64,000 nt of DNA from Prolixibacteraceae bacterium (GTDB taxonomy: Bacteria; Bacteroidota; Bacteroidia; Bacteroidales; Prolixibacteraceae): the NCBI GenBank assembly GCA_023229575.1, contig JALNYZ010000010.1, positions 91,111 to 155,110 of the forward strand, given 5' to 3'. Below, one piece after another: positions 55,379-64,000 of this stretch. Position numbers and translations under genes: made by a program. The notes under the pieces were generated by a model, which saw nothing but the letters and a program-made list of their open reading frames with translations, did not search any database and was not told the DNA's origin. The stretch's first letter is position 1; the number at the start of each line of letters is the position of its first letter.

Positions 55379-56005
55379 ATGATAACTATTATTATTCTCG
55401 ACGACCACCAATTGTTTATCGACGGCATTGTCCATTCGTTCAGCAACGATCCTGAGATAGCCGTTACAGGGTTTGCCCTCGATGGATCTTCAGGCCTGGC
55501 AATGATCGGGGAAAAGCTACCCGACGTGGTTTTGCTAGACATCGACTTTTCAAAAACCCGGGAAAATGGGGTTGATATCCTCAAGTCCATCCGCAAGTTG
55601 CCCCAATCGCCTAAAGTAGTTGTTCTTACAGGCCACTGCGAAGCTAGCCTGATCGAACAGCTTCAGCGCGAAGGGGCCAACGGGTACCGGTTGAAAAACA
55701 TCGACATGGGCGAATTGCGGCAAACCATCCTGGATGTTTATTCGGGTGAAATGGTTTTTAAATACGATTCGAAACTAGCCAACGAAAACCGGAACCTATT
55801 TTTTGATACTCCACCAATACTCTCTGATCGTGCTGTTGAAATCATCCGTTTGCTCTCGCAGGGGTTTATTGTGAAAGAGATTGCCCATAAACTGGGCATT
55901 GCCGAAACCACTGTAAACGACCACCTCGAACGCACCAAGCGAAAGCTCGGGGCTAAGAACAATGCGGAGTTGGTTTATTTGGCAGGGAAAAGCGGGGTGA
56001 TATAA
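55379..56005 (+). CDS. LuxR-type response regulator
   Basis: The start at ATG 55379 gives 208 aa. The receiver domain has IIILDDHQL (acidic pocket), VVLLDIDFSK (phospho-Asp near residue 52) and VVVLTGH. The C-terminal LuxR helix-turn-helix has LSDRAVEIIRLLSQGFIVKEIAHKLGIAETTVNDHLERTKRKLG. It is paired with the broken kinase upstream. Its regulon cannot be told from sequence. Confidence 0.88.
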   Translation: MITIIILDDHQLFIDGIVHSFSNDPEIAVTGFALDGSSGLAMIGEKLPDVVLLDIDFSKTRENGVDILKSIRKLPQSPKVVVLTGHCEASLIEQLQREGANGYRLKNIDMGELRQTILDVYSGEMVFKYDSKLANENRNLFFDTPPILSDRAVEIIRLLSQGFIVKEIAHKLGIAETTVNDHLERTKRKLGAKNNAELVYLAGKSGVI

Positions 56006-56012
56006 AAACAGA

Positions 56013-56357
56013 TCACAGTGCAGCCACAGCTTTCCGGATTTCGGCAAGGCGTTTGCTCAATTTGCTGTCCTTTTGTGCCACTTGTAGGTTGTAATCTGCT
56101 TGCATACGGATAAAAATTCCGGCATCTATTCCTAGAGCTGCTTCAAAAAATAAAGCATATTCTGTAGTTACCGGTCGCTTAGAATTCAATATTTCATTGA
56201 GAACAGAATATGCCACCCCCATTTGTAAGGCAAGTTTGCGTTGCGAAATACCACGGTATTCTATTTCTTCTTTCAATATCTCTCCCGGATGTATCGGACG
56301 GTATGGCGATAAATTATTTGCTATCATGCGTGGATCAACCCCTTCAATTTTAATCAT
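56013..56357 (-). CDS. higA: HigA-type antitoxin (XRE helix-turn-helix)
   Basis: The 114-aa product has the HigA opening PIHPGEILKEEIEYRGISQRKLALQMGV and AYSVLNEILNSKRPVTTEYALFFEAALG, followed by a helical tail. It lies 8 bp downstream of the toxin gene on the same strand, the usual toxin-first order of HigBA. It should bind the palindrome upstream of the pair and repress the operon. Confidence 0.85.
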   Translation of the reverse strand: MIKIEGVDPRMIANNLSPYRPIHPGEILKEEIEYRGISQRKLALQMGVAYSVLNEILNSKRPVTTEYALFFEAALGIDAGIFIRMQADYNLQVAQKDSKLSKRLAEIRKAVAAL

Positions 56358-56365
56358 AGTAATGT

Positions 56366-56683
56366 CTATTTATAATGATTCGACAATTCCAATATATTAC
56401 ATACAGTAAAAACGGGTTCATTACCCTCGTTTTTTTCGATAAATTCAATCCTGTATTTCTTTGTTGCCCTTATTGATGAAATACCTTTCTTGTAACCTTT
56501 CAATTTTTCGTAATTAAGCGACCGATACCTGTATAAATCTTCCGGATTTGAGGCTTTCTCCAGATAATATATCCCTTTCACATATCCTTCAATAACATCC
56601 GGTTGAAAACGATGCTTTTTGTCCGTTGTCTTGCCGGTTTCATACAAATCGCGCAAGTATTCCTTTTCAAAAGTAACAATCAT
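56366..56683 (-). CDS. higB: HigB-type toxin (RelE/ParE fold mRNA interferase)
   Basis: The 105-aa product has the RelE-like ends (MIVTFEKEYLRDLYETGKTTDKKHRF and KGYKKGISSIRATKKYRIEFIEKNEG). These fit the HigB branch that cleaves mRNA on ribosomes. Size and neighbour gene agree. Both genes look intact, in contrast with the debris around them. Confidence 0.82.
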   Translation of the reverse strand: MIVTFEKEYLRDLYETGKTTDKKHRFQPDVIEGYVKGIYYLEKASNPEDLYRYRSLNYEKLKGYKKGISSIRATKKYRIEFIEKNEGNEPVFTVCNILELSNHYK

Positions 56684-56703
56684 ATATCAGCACTTATTTC
56701 CGG

Positions 56704-56749
56704 TGTAAAGATAATACAAATTTTTAATGTTCGCAAAAAACAGAACATT
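56704..56749 (-). promoter_or_regulatory. Promoter and probable HigA operator
   Basis: A 7-bp inverted repeat AATGTTC (56726-56732) and GAACATT (56743-56749) flanks a -33-like TTTTTTG on the minus strand. TATCTTTA (minus strand, 56704-56712) lies about 20 nt downstream and resembles the TAnnTTTG -7 box. An antitoxin bound to the palindrome would block the promoter. Confidence 0.5.
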
Positions 56750-56780
56750 GATTAGGTTGATAAGCACACAGCAAATACGC

Positions 56781-56813
56781 CCCTGAAAATTCAGGGTGCT
56801 GCTACCCCCTTTT
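56781..56813 (+). terminator. Hairpin pair of uncertain function before the remnant gene
   Basis: CCCTGAA pairs perfectly with TTCAGGG (56781-56796, 2-nt loop), and GGGT can instead pair with ACCC (56794-56807), followed by CCTTTTTTT. The helices exclude each other, as in an attenuator, but the second stem is short. Confidence 0.3.
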
Positions 56814-56823
56814 TTTACAGTAG

Positions 56824-57264
56824 CCCTTTCTTTTGAAATGGCCATCTTTCAACTGTAAATTTTACAGCAACATCCAATTGAAGAATTCCGATACATCAGA
56901 AAGTTCGGCCAATAAAACAAGGAAAGGTCTATTTCTTTCCCAGCAAGAAATCAACATCCTGGAGGAGACGGTGGCTTGCCCATTGGTTAGGGTCGAAGCC
57001 AAAGAGCTACTGCTCCATTTGATCCATTTCTCAGGGCAACCTATGCTCAACCAGAAAACACGGACTGGCTTCAGTTGCGAAATATGGGCGATGATCGACA
57101 AAACCATCGGGTTTACCTATCTGGCAACCGAAAACCAATCGCCCAGCATGGTTAAATACAGCTCCTCGGCCATTGGCAAAACGGTAGCTTACCGGTTGCG
57201 CTGGACTGATAAGCGTGGAAACGGTGGCTCCTGGAGCGAAACTCACTATGTTACTATTGAATAA
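56824..57264 (+). pseudogene. Truncated gene with a C-terminal Fn3-like end
   Basis: The frame opens after a stop at 56821 but has no ATG start until position 57040, only a TTG at 56833. The C-terminal 60 residues (GKTVAYRLRWTDKRGNGGSWSETHYVTI) look like the last strands of an Fn3-like domain seen at the ends of Bacteroidetes surface proteins. The rest is unrecognised. It is probably a remnant, not a working gene. Confidence 0.45.
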
Positions 57265-57265
57265 C

Positions 57266-58351
57266 ATGAAAAAATATCCCTTACTGATTTCAGCCCTGCT
57301 TTTTACTGCACAACTGTTTGCGCAAACAAACCCGACCACAAATATTGAAATTACTGCCACCTGTATACAGACAGATCCTACGGCAAATTTTGAAATCGTA
57401 AACAATAATCTTTTTACGCTGGATATTGATTATGTATCCGGTGAGACATTTCAGGGAAAAATTAACCTGGAACCCGGTGTTATATTTCAGTTATATGTTT
57501 ACAAAAACTCGATGGTCAACTTTTACTATAATAATTCAATTTTCATTACGCTTTTAACAAACAATGTTCTCTGCGGGGATCCGCAGCAGGCTTATGGTAA
57601 GATTCATGCGTACGGACTGGGACGTTTAAATAGTATTTATTTCTTTTCAGTTGTGAACCGGAATAATTTCCCGGTTACGGTGACTGGAGATGCCGTTAAT
57701 GTTGTAGATTCATTTACAGTGCCTGCCAATGGACAAGTTCGGATAATCTCAGATATAGGCGATTTGGTGTTGGCATGTAATGGTACAACTTTTTCTTTGC
57801 CCGTTGCAAATGGCAATTATGGAATAGAAGAATCCGCCTTTATTTCTGTAACTCCCGTATGTATGGATGCTACCACAGCCACATTCGTTATTCAGAACAA
57901 CGACGGTAACCCACATGACGCCATATTACGCAATGCATCCGGAGTTGAACATCGTTATACCCTTGCCGCTTACGCGAACAGTACTGTAGTGGTCGAGAAT
58001 TGCAACTGGGATATTTATTTGGCAGTATCCGGATTGGTTAATCTTAGCACCCAGATGATCGGTGACCATTTTAAGGTGGGTTCTGTAAGTCCAGCCAATG
58101 CACAGCTTACTGTTTCAGAAAATGCCATAGAGATAAACAAAGATCCCTATTCACAAACAATTACTGTTGCATCAAATACAACATGGACAGCAAGCAGCAA
58201 CCAGCCCTGGCTAACCTTGAATAAAGCCACTGGAACTGGAAACGATGAGTTTGTTTTCTCTGCTTCGGCAAATACAAGCGGCACCATGCGTACTGCCACA
58301 ATCACCCTTACTGCGGGATGCACGGTTCGAATGGTTACAATGGAACATTAA
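57266..58351 (+). CDS. Exported protein with a C-terminal BACON-like domain, end broken
   Basis: The start at ATG 57266 gives a signal peptide ending in LFAQT and 361 aa. The middle has beta-rich text with FFSVVNRNNFPVTVTGD repeats, and residues 290-350 (SQTITVASNTTWTASSNQPWLTLNKATG) are a BACON domain, a mucin- and carbohydrate-associated Ig-like module of Bacteroidetes. The frame ends in CTVRMVTMEH, not a normal domain end. A different frame with Fn3-like domains starts at 58318. Most likely the gene has lost its original C-terminus by fusion with another gene. Confidence 0.65.
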   Translation: MKKYPLLISALLFTAQLFAQTNPTTNIEITATCIQTDPTANFEIVNNNLFTLDIDYVSGETFQGKINLEPGVIFQLYVYKNSMVNFYYNNSIFITLLTNNVLCGDPQQAYGKIHAYGLGRLNSIYFFSVVNRNNFPVTVTGDAVNVVDSFTVPANGQVRIISDIGDLVLACNGTTFSLPVANGNYGIEESAFISVTPVCMDATTATFVIQNNDGNPHDAILRNASGVEHRYTLAAYANSTVVVENCNWDIYLAVSGLVNLSTQMIGDHFKVGSVSPANAQLTVSENAIEINKDPYSQTITVASNTTWTASSNQPWLTLNKATGTGNDEFVFSASANTSGTMRTATITLTAGCTVRMVTMEH

Positions 58352-59127
58352 ACAATTTTGCATTAACCGGCTCCACTTCAAACTGGGTTGAAAGTTATGC
58401 CATGGTGGTGCCAACGGCTGCTACTGCTTATGGTATCACCACTTCGGGCTTTACCGCTAACTGGACGGCTCCGGAAACAGGTCCGGTAAATAACTACAAA
58501 CTCTATGTGGCCACCGATGCTGCTTTTGCCAGCTTGGTAAGCGGGTACAATCCATTAACACTGGCTTCAACCTCTACATCATCGGCAGTTACTGGTTTGG
58601 CCACCAACACTACCTATTATTATCGGGTACAGGCCGATAAAACATCCCTGACCGGACAGGGAGCCTATTCAAGTAGCATCACGGTTCAAACCAAAACCAA
58701 TTTTACCTGGAGCGGCACAGGTACCTGGAGCGAAACTGCCAAATGGTCGCCTGCTTCATTGCCAACCACAAATGCCAATGTAACTGTATCGGGCGGTACA
58801 CTTACCATTGACCAGGATGCAACAGTTTCAAGTGTTGTAATTAATGCAGGTGACGCGGTAACCATTGCCGCGGGTAAAACACTAACCGTTAATGGCAACT
58901 TCACCCTGAAATCGGATGCCAGTCATACCGCTTCACTCATCAACAATGGAACGCTCACCGTTACTGACACAACCAAAGCCGAATGTTACCTGACTGGCAA
59001 CAAATGGCACGTGATTTCACCAACTGCCGAAGGTAGTAGCGTTGGTGCGTTTATACAAGCTGCAGGCAACGCAATTCCATACAGTTTACTCCCGCCATAC
59101 AAGTTCATTCAAGCGGAACAGCGCTGA
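58318..59127 (+). pseudogene. Middle part of a surface protein with an Fn3-like domain, out of frame
   Basis: This frame encodes an Fn3-like domain (TTSGFTANWTAPETGPVNNYKLYVATD), a beta-strand repeat region (NANVTVSGGTLTIDQDATVSSVVINAGD) and HVISPTAEGSSVGAFIQAAGNAIPYS, then meets a stop after KFIQAEQR. There is no start of its own. The C-terminal part of the same protein type continues in another frame from about 59100. Confidence 0.65.
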
Positions 59128-59819
59128 AATCGGGAAAGGTTTCGTGGCCGGGATTCGAAATAACCGCTACCACAGCGCAGTCCAAAGCCTCGACGGTGTT
59201 GACATTTAACAATTCCATGACCAAAGGTCTTGATCCAACTTACGATGCCGGTTTACTGCGGGGTAGCTCAGGGATAAGCCTATATACACGACTTGTAGAA
59301 GACAACGGGGTTGATTTTGCCATCCAGTGCCTGCCTGAAAATTTCGGCAATTTGATTATTCCTTTGGGTGTTGACAGCAAAAATGGTGGTGAAATCACTT
59401 TCAGTGCAGAGACAATGGAACTGCCTGCCGCATGGAGTGTCACGCTTGAAGACAAGACTACAGGAACTCTTACATCACTTAAAGATAATGTTGTCTATAA
59501 AGCTATAGTAGCAGCAGGGAGCAGTGGTATGAGGCGTTTTTATCTCCATGTCCACGGCATAGAGTCTTCTGTGCCGCAAACAACCGGGACATCAGGCATC
59601 AAAGCTTACCTTGAAAATGGTTTGATCGTTGTTGTTGGGGAGGTCAGTAGCACTGCGAAGGGGAATTTGTTCGATATGAGCGGCAGGAAACTTGCTACTT
59701 TCAGCTTTAAGGAGGGTAGCTGCAACGTCATTTCTGCCGGAGAAGTGGCAACGGGAGTTTACCTGCTAACTGTAGTTGATGGGACCAATAGTTATACTAC
59801 CAAAGTGGTACAGTTTTAG
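59103..59819 (+). pseudogene. C-terminal part of a T9SS surface protein
   Basis: The frame runs from VHSSGTALKSGKVSWPGFEITA through TFNNSMTKGLDPTYDAGLL to a type IX secretion sorting domain (LFDMSGRKLATFSF, GVYLLTVVDGTNSYTTKVVQF). It is in a different frame from the Fn3-like part before it. The three pieces (57266-59819) together look like two fused, broken surface proteins. Confidence 0.65.
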
Positions 59820-59841
59820 ATACATTTTAATTACTAAGAAT

Positions 59842-60042
59842 ATGAACCACGAACAGGATCAGGATAAAGAATGTGAAGGGTTTAGGGAAAATGAGGTAAC
59901 GAGGAATCGTACCATCGACCGCAAAGAAGCCATAAAAAAGGCGGGCTACATCGCTTTGTCGGCGACAACCATGATGTTGCTGCTGGGCAAACCTGACAAA
60001 ACAGTGGCCCAGTCACCGCAACCTCCCCCTGCCTGGCCATAA
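59842..60042 (+). CDS. 66-aa small protein with Tat-like segment and Pro-rich end
   Basis: The start at ATG 59842 gives a hydrophilic N-terminus, then TIDRKEAIKKAGYIALSATTMMLLLGKP, which resembles a signal or Tat-like segment, and a tail ending PQPPPAWP. It follows 22 bp after the T9SS remnant. Similar small proteins with this segment recur next to T9SS-type genes in Bacteroidetes as far as I recall, with no known role. The tail could be a processed peptide, but no modification enzyme is nearby. Confidence 0.6.
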   Translation: MNHEQDQDKECEGFRENEVTRNRTIDRKEAIKKAGYIALSATTMMLLLGKPDKTVAQSPQPPPAWP

Positions 60043-60643
60043 ACACCCGGCATTCTACTTCGCCTTAACCGGTTGTAAAACCCCTTTCACCTTATAAAAC
60101 AAAACCTATTTTTGAAATTAAATGACAGTCCTGCATCTGAATAATAGTGCTGGTACGGCACAAGGTTATCCTAAACTTCATGCATGGGTTTATGTCCAGT
60201 GATGTGAAGCAAATGCATATTGTTTCGTTTAGGAATATGGTTGATTTGCATTTATTGTCGCATCGGGTCGATGTGTTTGAGATACTTACAAACCAATCCC
60301 AATACTCCTAAAAGGCAATGGTTTATGCCAATTTTGTAAGTCATGCCTTGGGATGTGGCGCAAGGAATAGATTGGGCTTACGATCGAAATTTTTCATTTG
60401 GAAACACAATTCGTTTTCAAAATCAAAATTCTGTTATGATTTGGTTTGGATATCAACCTTTCTTCTTAACAGGATTTGGACAAGTTACCTGAAGAATATT
60501 GCAGGGGTATTTTACAGTAAAACCATACGCCTTCATGTTTTTTGCAGTCTCAGTTCACCTGCCTGGTACAAGAACCACATAAAATCATATACCGACAGTT
60601 TTAATATGAATCTTTGAAAAATTGAGATGTAGCATTGGCAAAA
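60043..60643. other. Gap of 600 bp, one possible short coding remnant
   Basis: No intact gene is visible. A 49-codon frame at 60343-60492 (MPWDVAQGIDWAYDRNFSFG) has coding-like residue use but a stop immediately upstream and no match I know. Two other short frames (60121-60201 and 60213-60311) are similar in kind. The stretch may hold remnants of one decayed gene. Confidence 0.3.
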
Positions 60644-63028
60644 CTACAATGCCCTTCCCGCCTTCCAGGTTGTAGCAAATGTAGCAAAAGCCACCACCGA
60701 CACTGAACTAACCGGCATCAGAATAGCTGCAACGACCGGTGAGAGCTCTCCCGATAGGGCATAGGAGAGTCCGACCAGGTTGTACAAGAAAGAGATGGCA
60801 AAGCTGATACGGACGATGGAGAGTGATTGACGGGCAAAAAGGATGAAACGGTAGAGTTGCCCAAGTTTAGCCGCCTCAACGATGGCATCGCCTGCAGGGG
60901 AGAAGTGGTAAATGTCGTCGGCAATGGAGAGGGCCACTTCACTTTGCAGGAAGGCCCCGGCATCGTTAAGGCCATCACCGGTCATCAGTACATTTTTGCC
61001 CTGTTGCTGCAGGTTGTGGATGAAATCCATCTTCTCCTGCGCCTTCTGGTTGAAATGCATTTTTGCAGGTTCAAAATAGTGCGACAGCTTCTCCCGCTCA
61101 GCATCGTTATCGCCCGACAGGAGGTATATATCGAAATGGCCTGTCAGCTCTTGCATCAGGTTGTCAAATCCTTCGCGGTACTGATTTTGGATAGTGAAAT
61201 ATCCCTTGATTTTGTCATCGATCGACAGATAGACATTGGAGGTTTGTTGGGGTGAATTCCCGGCAGATCCGGTGACATATTCCACCGAACCCATCTTGCA
61301 GCTTCTGTTCTGCACTTTTCCAAAAATTCCCCTGCCGGGAATTTCGACAAAACCTTCCGTTTCTGCGGGTTCTATCGACTGGAAATTGCGGGCGATGGCA
61401 TTGCTTAGGGGGTGGGTGGATTGCCTGGCAAGGGAATAGACAGCTGCGATATCCTCCCCTGTTAATGTATCTCCTACGAATTCAATTTTGTTGGCGTCCG
61501 GCTTGGTAATGGTGCCGGTTTTGTCGAAAACGATGGTATCGATCTTCACCAGTTTTTCTATGACAGTTGTATTCTTCAGGTAGATCCCTTTTTTTCCGAA
61601 GATGCGCATGGCCGTGCCCAGCGTGAAAGGTAGTGACATGGAGAGGGCGCATGGACAGGCAACAATAAGTACTGAGGTGAATACTTTTAGCGCTTTTTCA
61701 AGCGAATCATTCCATATCCACCACGAAAAACCAAGCAGTGCAAGCGCCAGGATGACAATGGTAAAGGAGACACTTAGCCGGTCGGTCAGGTTGACAAATG
61801 ATTTGGCGGCATTTGATTTCTCCTCCTCCTGGTTCCAGAGCTGGGTGAGGTGGCTCTGCTTGACGGTCTTCTCCACTTTGACCGTAATGGCTCCACCCGT
61901 CTGTCTTCCTCCTGCATAGATAAACTCTCCAACACTTTTTCGGATGGTGGTGGATTCTCCGGTAACGAAGCTATAGTCGATCAGGGCTGTACCACTTACC
62001 AGGATAGCATCGGCCGGAATTAGTTCTTTGTTCCGGATCAATAGCTCGTCACCGACAGCGATCTCTTCCAGTAATGTGCTCTGTTCAAGGTTTTTCACCA
62101 TCTTGCTGACGGCAACCGGGAAATAGGATTTGTAGTCGCGGTCAAAGGCGAGCGCCTGGTAACTCTTGCTTTGGTACCAGCGGCCCAAAAGCAAAAAGAA
62201 GAGAAAGCCTGCCAACGAATCGGAATAACCCGGCCCCTTCAAGGTAAATACATCAAAAGTCGTCACCGTAAATAGCGCGATAATTCCCAGAGCGATCGGA
62301 AGATTGATGTTGACAATTCCTCGTTTCAGGCTCTGCCAGGCTGAGATCAGGTAGTCGCTACCGCTGTAAAAAACGAGTGGTATCAACAAGGCATAGCTCA
62401 TGAAATAGAGGAAGGTTCCCAGTGATTCCCCCAGGGGCTTGTGGTTGAGGTATTCGGGCAGGCTGTAAAGCATCACATTGCCAAAGACAAATCCGGCTAC
62501 CCCAATTTTGTACAAAAGGGATTTATCTCCGGTAGCTTCCTGCTTTTTCTCAAGCGTCTGCTGCGAGATATCCGGGATATAATGAATGGCCACCAGCAAC
62601 TCTACCAGTTGGCGAAGGGTAATTTCGTCAGAATTAAAGGTGATTGTGACCTTCTTCGAAATGAAATTGACAGTTGAGTTAAGGATTCCCGGATTGATTT
62701 TATTCAGGTGTTCCAGCAGCCAGATACAGGAGATGCAATGGATAACCGGAATGTAGAGTGTAACCTTGGCAATGTTACCTTCGTAAAATTCTAATAGTTT
62801 GGACTTTACCTCCTCCTTGTCCAGAAAAGCATATTTGCTGTCGTAGGACAAATCTTCAAGCTTGATACCCGGAGTTTTTTCCAGGGAATAGTATTGTGTC
62901 AGCCTGTTTTCATGCAGGATCCCAAATACAAGACTACAGCCGTTGCAGCAAAATTGATTGTTTTCGACCACAACAGGTACTTTCCCGCAATCGGAGCCAC
63001 AGTGGACGCATTGGTTATCGGATGACAT
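60644..63028 (-). CDS. ccoI: CcoI/FixI-type copper-translocating P-type ATPase
   Basis: The 794-aa product starts at ATG 63028. The N-terminal segment has CVHCGSDCG and FCCNGC, then a heavy-metal domain with HCISCIWLLE, eight or so transmembrane helices and the P-type ATPase set: SGTALIDYSFVTGES, VACPCALS (metal-binding CPC), FDKTGT (phosphorylated Asp) and GDGLNDAG. The Cys-rich start and CPC with HCxxC suit the CcoI subgroup, which supplies copper to cbb3 cytochrome oxidase. The accessory membrane protein starts 29 bp upstream on the same strand. No oxidase subunit genes lie in the window, and CcoS is not visible after it. Confidence 0.88.
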   Translation of the reverse strand: MSSDNQCVHCGSDCGKVPVVVENNQFCCNGCSLVFGILHENRLTQYYSLEKTPGIKLEDLSYDSKYAFLDKEEVKSKLLEFYEGNIAKVTLYIPVIHCISCIWLLEHLNKINPGILNSTVNFISKKVTITFNSDEITLRQLVELLVAIHYIPDISQQTLEKKQEATGDKSLLYKIGVAGFVFGNVMLYSLPEYLNHKPLGESLGTFLYFMSYALLIPLVFYSGSDYLISAWQSLKRGIVNINLPIALGIIALFTVTTFDVFTLKGPGYSDSLAGFLFFLLLGRWYQSKSYQALAFDRDYKSYFPVAVSKMVKNLEQSTLLEEIAVGDELLIRNKELIPADAILVSGTALIDYSFVTGESTTIRKSVGEFIYAGGRQTGGAITVKVEKTVKQSHLTQLWNQEEEKSNAAKSFVNLTDRLSVSFTIVILALALLGFSWWIWNDSLEKALKVFTSVLIVACPCALSMSLPFTLGTAMRIFGKKGIYLKNTTVIEKLVKIDTIVFDKTGTITKPDANKIEFVGDTLTGEDIAAVYSLARQSTHPLSNAIARNFQSIEPAETEGFVEIPGRGIFGKVQNRSCKMGSVEYVTGSAGNSPQQTSNVYLSIDDKIKGYFTIQNQYREGFDNLMQELTGHFDIYLLSGDNDAEREKLSHYFEPAKMHFNQKAQEKMDFIHNLQQQGKNVLMTGDGLNDAGAFLQSEVALSIADDIYHFSPAGDAIVEAAKLGQLYRFILFARQSLSIVRISFAISFLYNLVGLSYALSGELSPVVAAILMPVSSVSVVAFATFATTWKAGRAL

Positions 63029-63057
63029 AGAACGATCGGTTTTTCGGCGGCAAGCTT

Positions 63058-63822
63058 TTACTGCACTTTTAGTGTATCTTTCTGACAACAAGAATGTTGG
63101 ATTTCTTTGGTGTCACTGGTTTTTCCCATATTCATTTGAACCGTGGGGGAGAGTTTCTCTTTTGGCGGACTCAGATAGGGAATTCCCAGGCTTAAACCTC
63201 TGAGGATAAATATCATCCCGATCAATACAATGACAACAGGTATGATTTTGTTGATCTGGTTACGAAGGCCTTGACTGATGACATTTCCCAGCAAAGAGAT
63301 CAATAGCAACATGGGCAATGTGCCAAGTCCGAAAAGGGCCATGTATCCGATGGCCAAAAACAGATCGGCGCTCGCAATGGCCCCGGCAATAGCAAAATAG
63401 ACCAACCCGCAAGGCAATAATCCATTGAATATTCCAATCAGAAAGAGCGCCCGGTTATTCTTTTCCTGAAACAACCGCTGCATCCCTTTTCGGATGGGGT
63501 TAAAGATGGAAGGCAATGCTCCAAAAGAGAATTTCTTAAAAAGCGAAGGGAGGAAGACAGAAAGAATCATTCCCACACCAATGGCAATTGAAATAATCTG
63601 TTGATATCCCAGCATCTTAAATCCGGCGCCTATCAGTCCGAAGAGCGCCCCAATAAGGCTGTATGTTACTATTCTGCCGAGGCTCCAGAGCGTGCCTCCC
63701 CAGATTTTCTGAAGGATTGTATTGCCCCCCAGCGGCAAACTTAAGGCTATGGGCCCGCACATGCCAACGCAGTGGAGGCTTCCCATCAGGCCAAGGAGGA
63801 AGGCTGTTATCAGGATTGTCAT
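63058..63822 (-). CDS. TauE/SafE-DsbD_2-type membrane protein, cbb3-associated
   Basis: The 254-aa product has six or so helices and starts MTILITAFLLGLMGSLHCVGMCGP, where HCVGMCG is the pattern of the DsbD_2/SafE-like proteins found beside Bacteroidetes cbb3 oxidase genes. NGLLPCGLVYFAIAG repeats the motif in the middle, and the C-terminus ends in HSCCQKD, a possible metal site. It probably moves copper or reducing power across the inner membrane for oxidase assembly. It precedes the CcoI gene by 29 bp, so the two form one operon. Confidence 0.8.
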   Translation of the reverse strand: MTILITAFLLGLMGSLHCVGMCGPIALSLPLGGNTILQKIWGGTLWSLGRIVTYSLIGALFGLIGAGFKMLGYQQIISIAIGVGMILSVFLPSLFKKFSFGALPSIFNPIRKGMQRLFQEKNNRALFLIGIFNGLLPCGLVYFAIAGAIASADLFLAIGYMALFGLGTLPMLLLISLLGNVISQGLRNQINKIIPVVIVLIGMIFILRGLSLGIPYLSPPKEKLSPTVQMNMGKTSDTKEIQHSCCQKDTLKVQ

Positions 63823-64000
63823 ATAATGATCATTTGTTATTTTTTCATTGAGTGCCTAAAGTATTTAAAGTGCCTAGTGTTGTGTTAATTGTAAATTGAC
63901 GGATATAATCGTTTTAATTTTATTCTTGCGTCCTTATTTGTGAACTGCCAATTTATCTTGCAGTGTTTATCATTCCGATGAGTTTTCCAAGCTTCAACCT
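63823..64000. other. Upstream region of the cbb3-associated operon
   Basis: This 178-bp AT-rich stretch is the leader of the minus-strand pair. I see no clear promoter box or gene before the window ends. Confidence 0.4.

Noticed and set aside
60318..60617. A 99-codon frame in the 600-bp gap
   Set aside because: Its residue composition (many Lys, Ser, Cys, Trp without pattern) is unlike a real protein, and another frame in the same place looks more coding-like.
1..64000. CRISPR arrays, rRNA genes and SusC/SusD transporter pairs
   Set aside because: I looked for short regularly spaced repeats, rRNA-like stretches and TonB-dependent receptor motifs and found none in the window.

Overview
The window reads as a Bacteroidota chromosome, most likely a free-living or gut polysaccharide degrader of the Bacteroidia (my inference). 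The signs are lipoprotein and Tat signals on glycoside hydrolases, a BACON domain, a type IX secretion C-terminal sorting domain, ATG starts mostly without Shine-Dalgarno sequences, Bacteroidetes-type TraE-TraN conjugation genes, and a CcoI-type copper ATPase.

Region 1 (1-23.8 kb) is a plus-strand polysaccharide-degradation and export cluster. It holds two beta-helix proteins with near-identical Fn3-like repeats, an Ig-repeat/CBM9-like lipoprotein, two GH31 enzymes, a Tat-exported Gfo/Idh/MocA protein, a GH20 hexosaminidase, a GH43-like lipoprotein, a DUF362 protein, a DUF6599-like protein, a DUF4832-like protein, a UroD-family protein, a fused pair of gene stumps (UroD start joined to a sugar-porter end), a GH28 polygalacturonase and a large beta-helix/DUF6298-like protein. 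Pectin-like or arabinogalactan-like glycans fit this enzyme set, but no SusC/SusD pair is present. Two genes have AT-rich starts and GC-rich bodies, suggesting acquired DNA.

Region 2 (23.8-32.4 kb) starts with an IS1182/IS5-group insertion sequence. A sugar-phosphate operon follows: a GntR regulator with a sugar-binding domain, a cupin-type phosphoglucose isomerase, an MFS sugar porter, a ROK kinase, a 592-aa mannose-6-phosphate-isomerase fusion and a second cupin isomerase. Together they would import a hexose, phosphorylate it and interconvert its phosphates.

Region 3 (32.7-54.3 kb) is an integrative conjugative element remnant. It has a TraE-N type secretion operon, a 1,861-aa methylase/helicase and a large serine recombinase whose 3' end runs into a tRNA-Lys(CTT) gene. 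No relaxase, coupling protein or left attachment site is visible, so the element is probably truncated, or its boundaries lie outside the window.

Region 4 (54.4-60.6 kb) is a zone of gene debris: an internally deleted class D beta-lactamase, a scrap of amidase, a histidine-kinase C-terminus beside an intact response regulator, and a frameshifted T9SS surface protein. An apparently intact HigBA toxin-antitoxin pair and a 66-aa small protein sit among them. Region 5 (60.6-63.8 kb, minus strand) carries cbb3-oxidase-type copper handling genes (CcoI-like ATPase and a TauE/SafE-DsbD_2 membrane protein).
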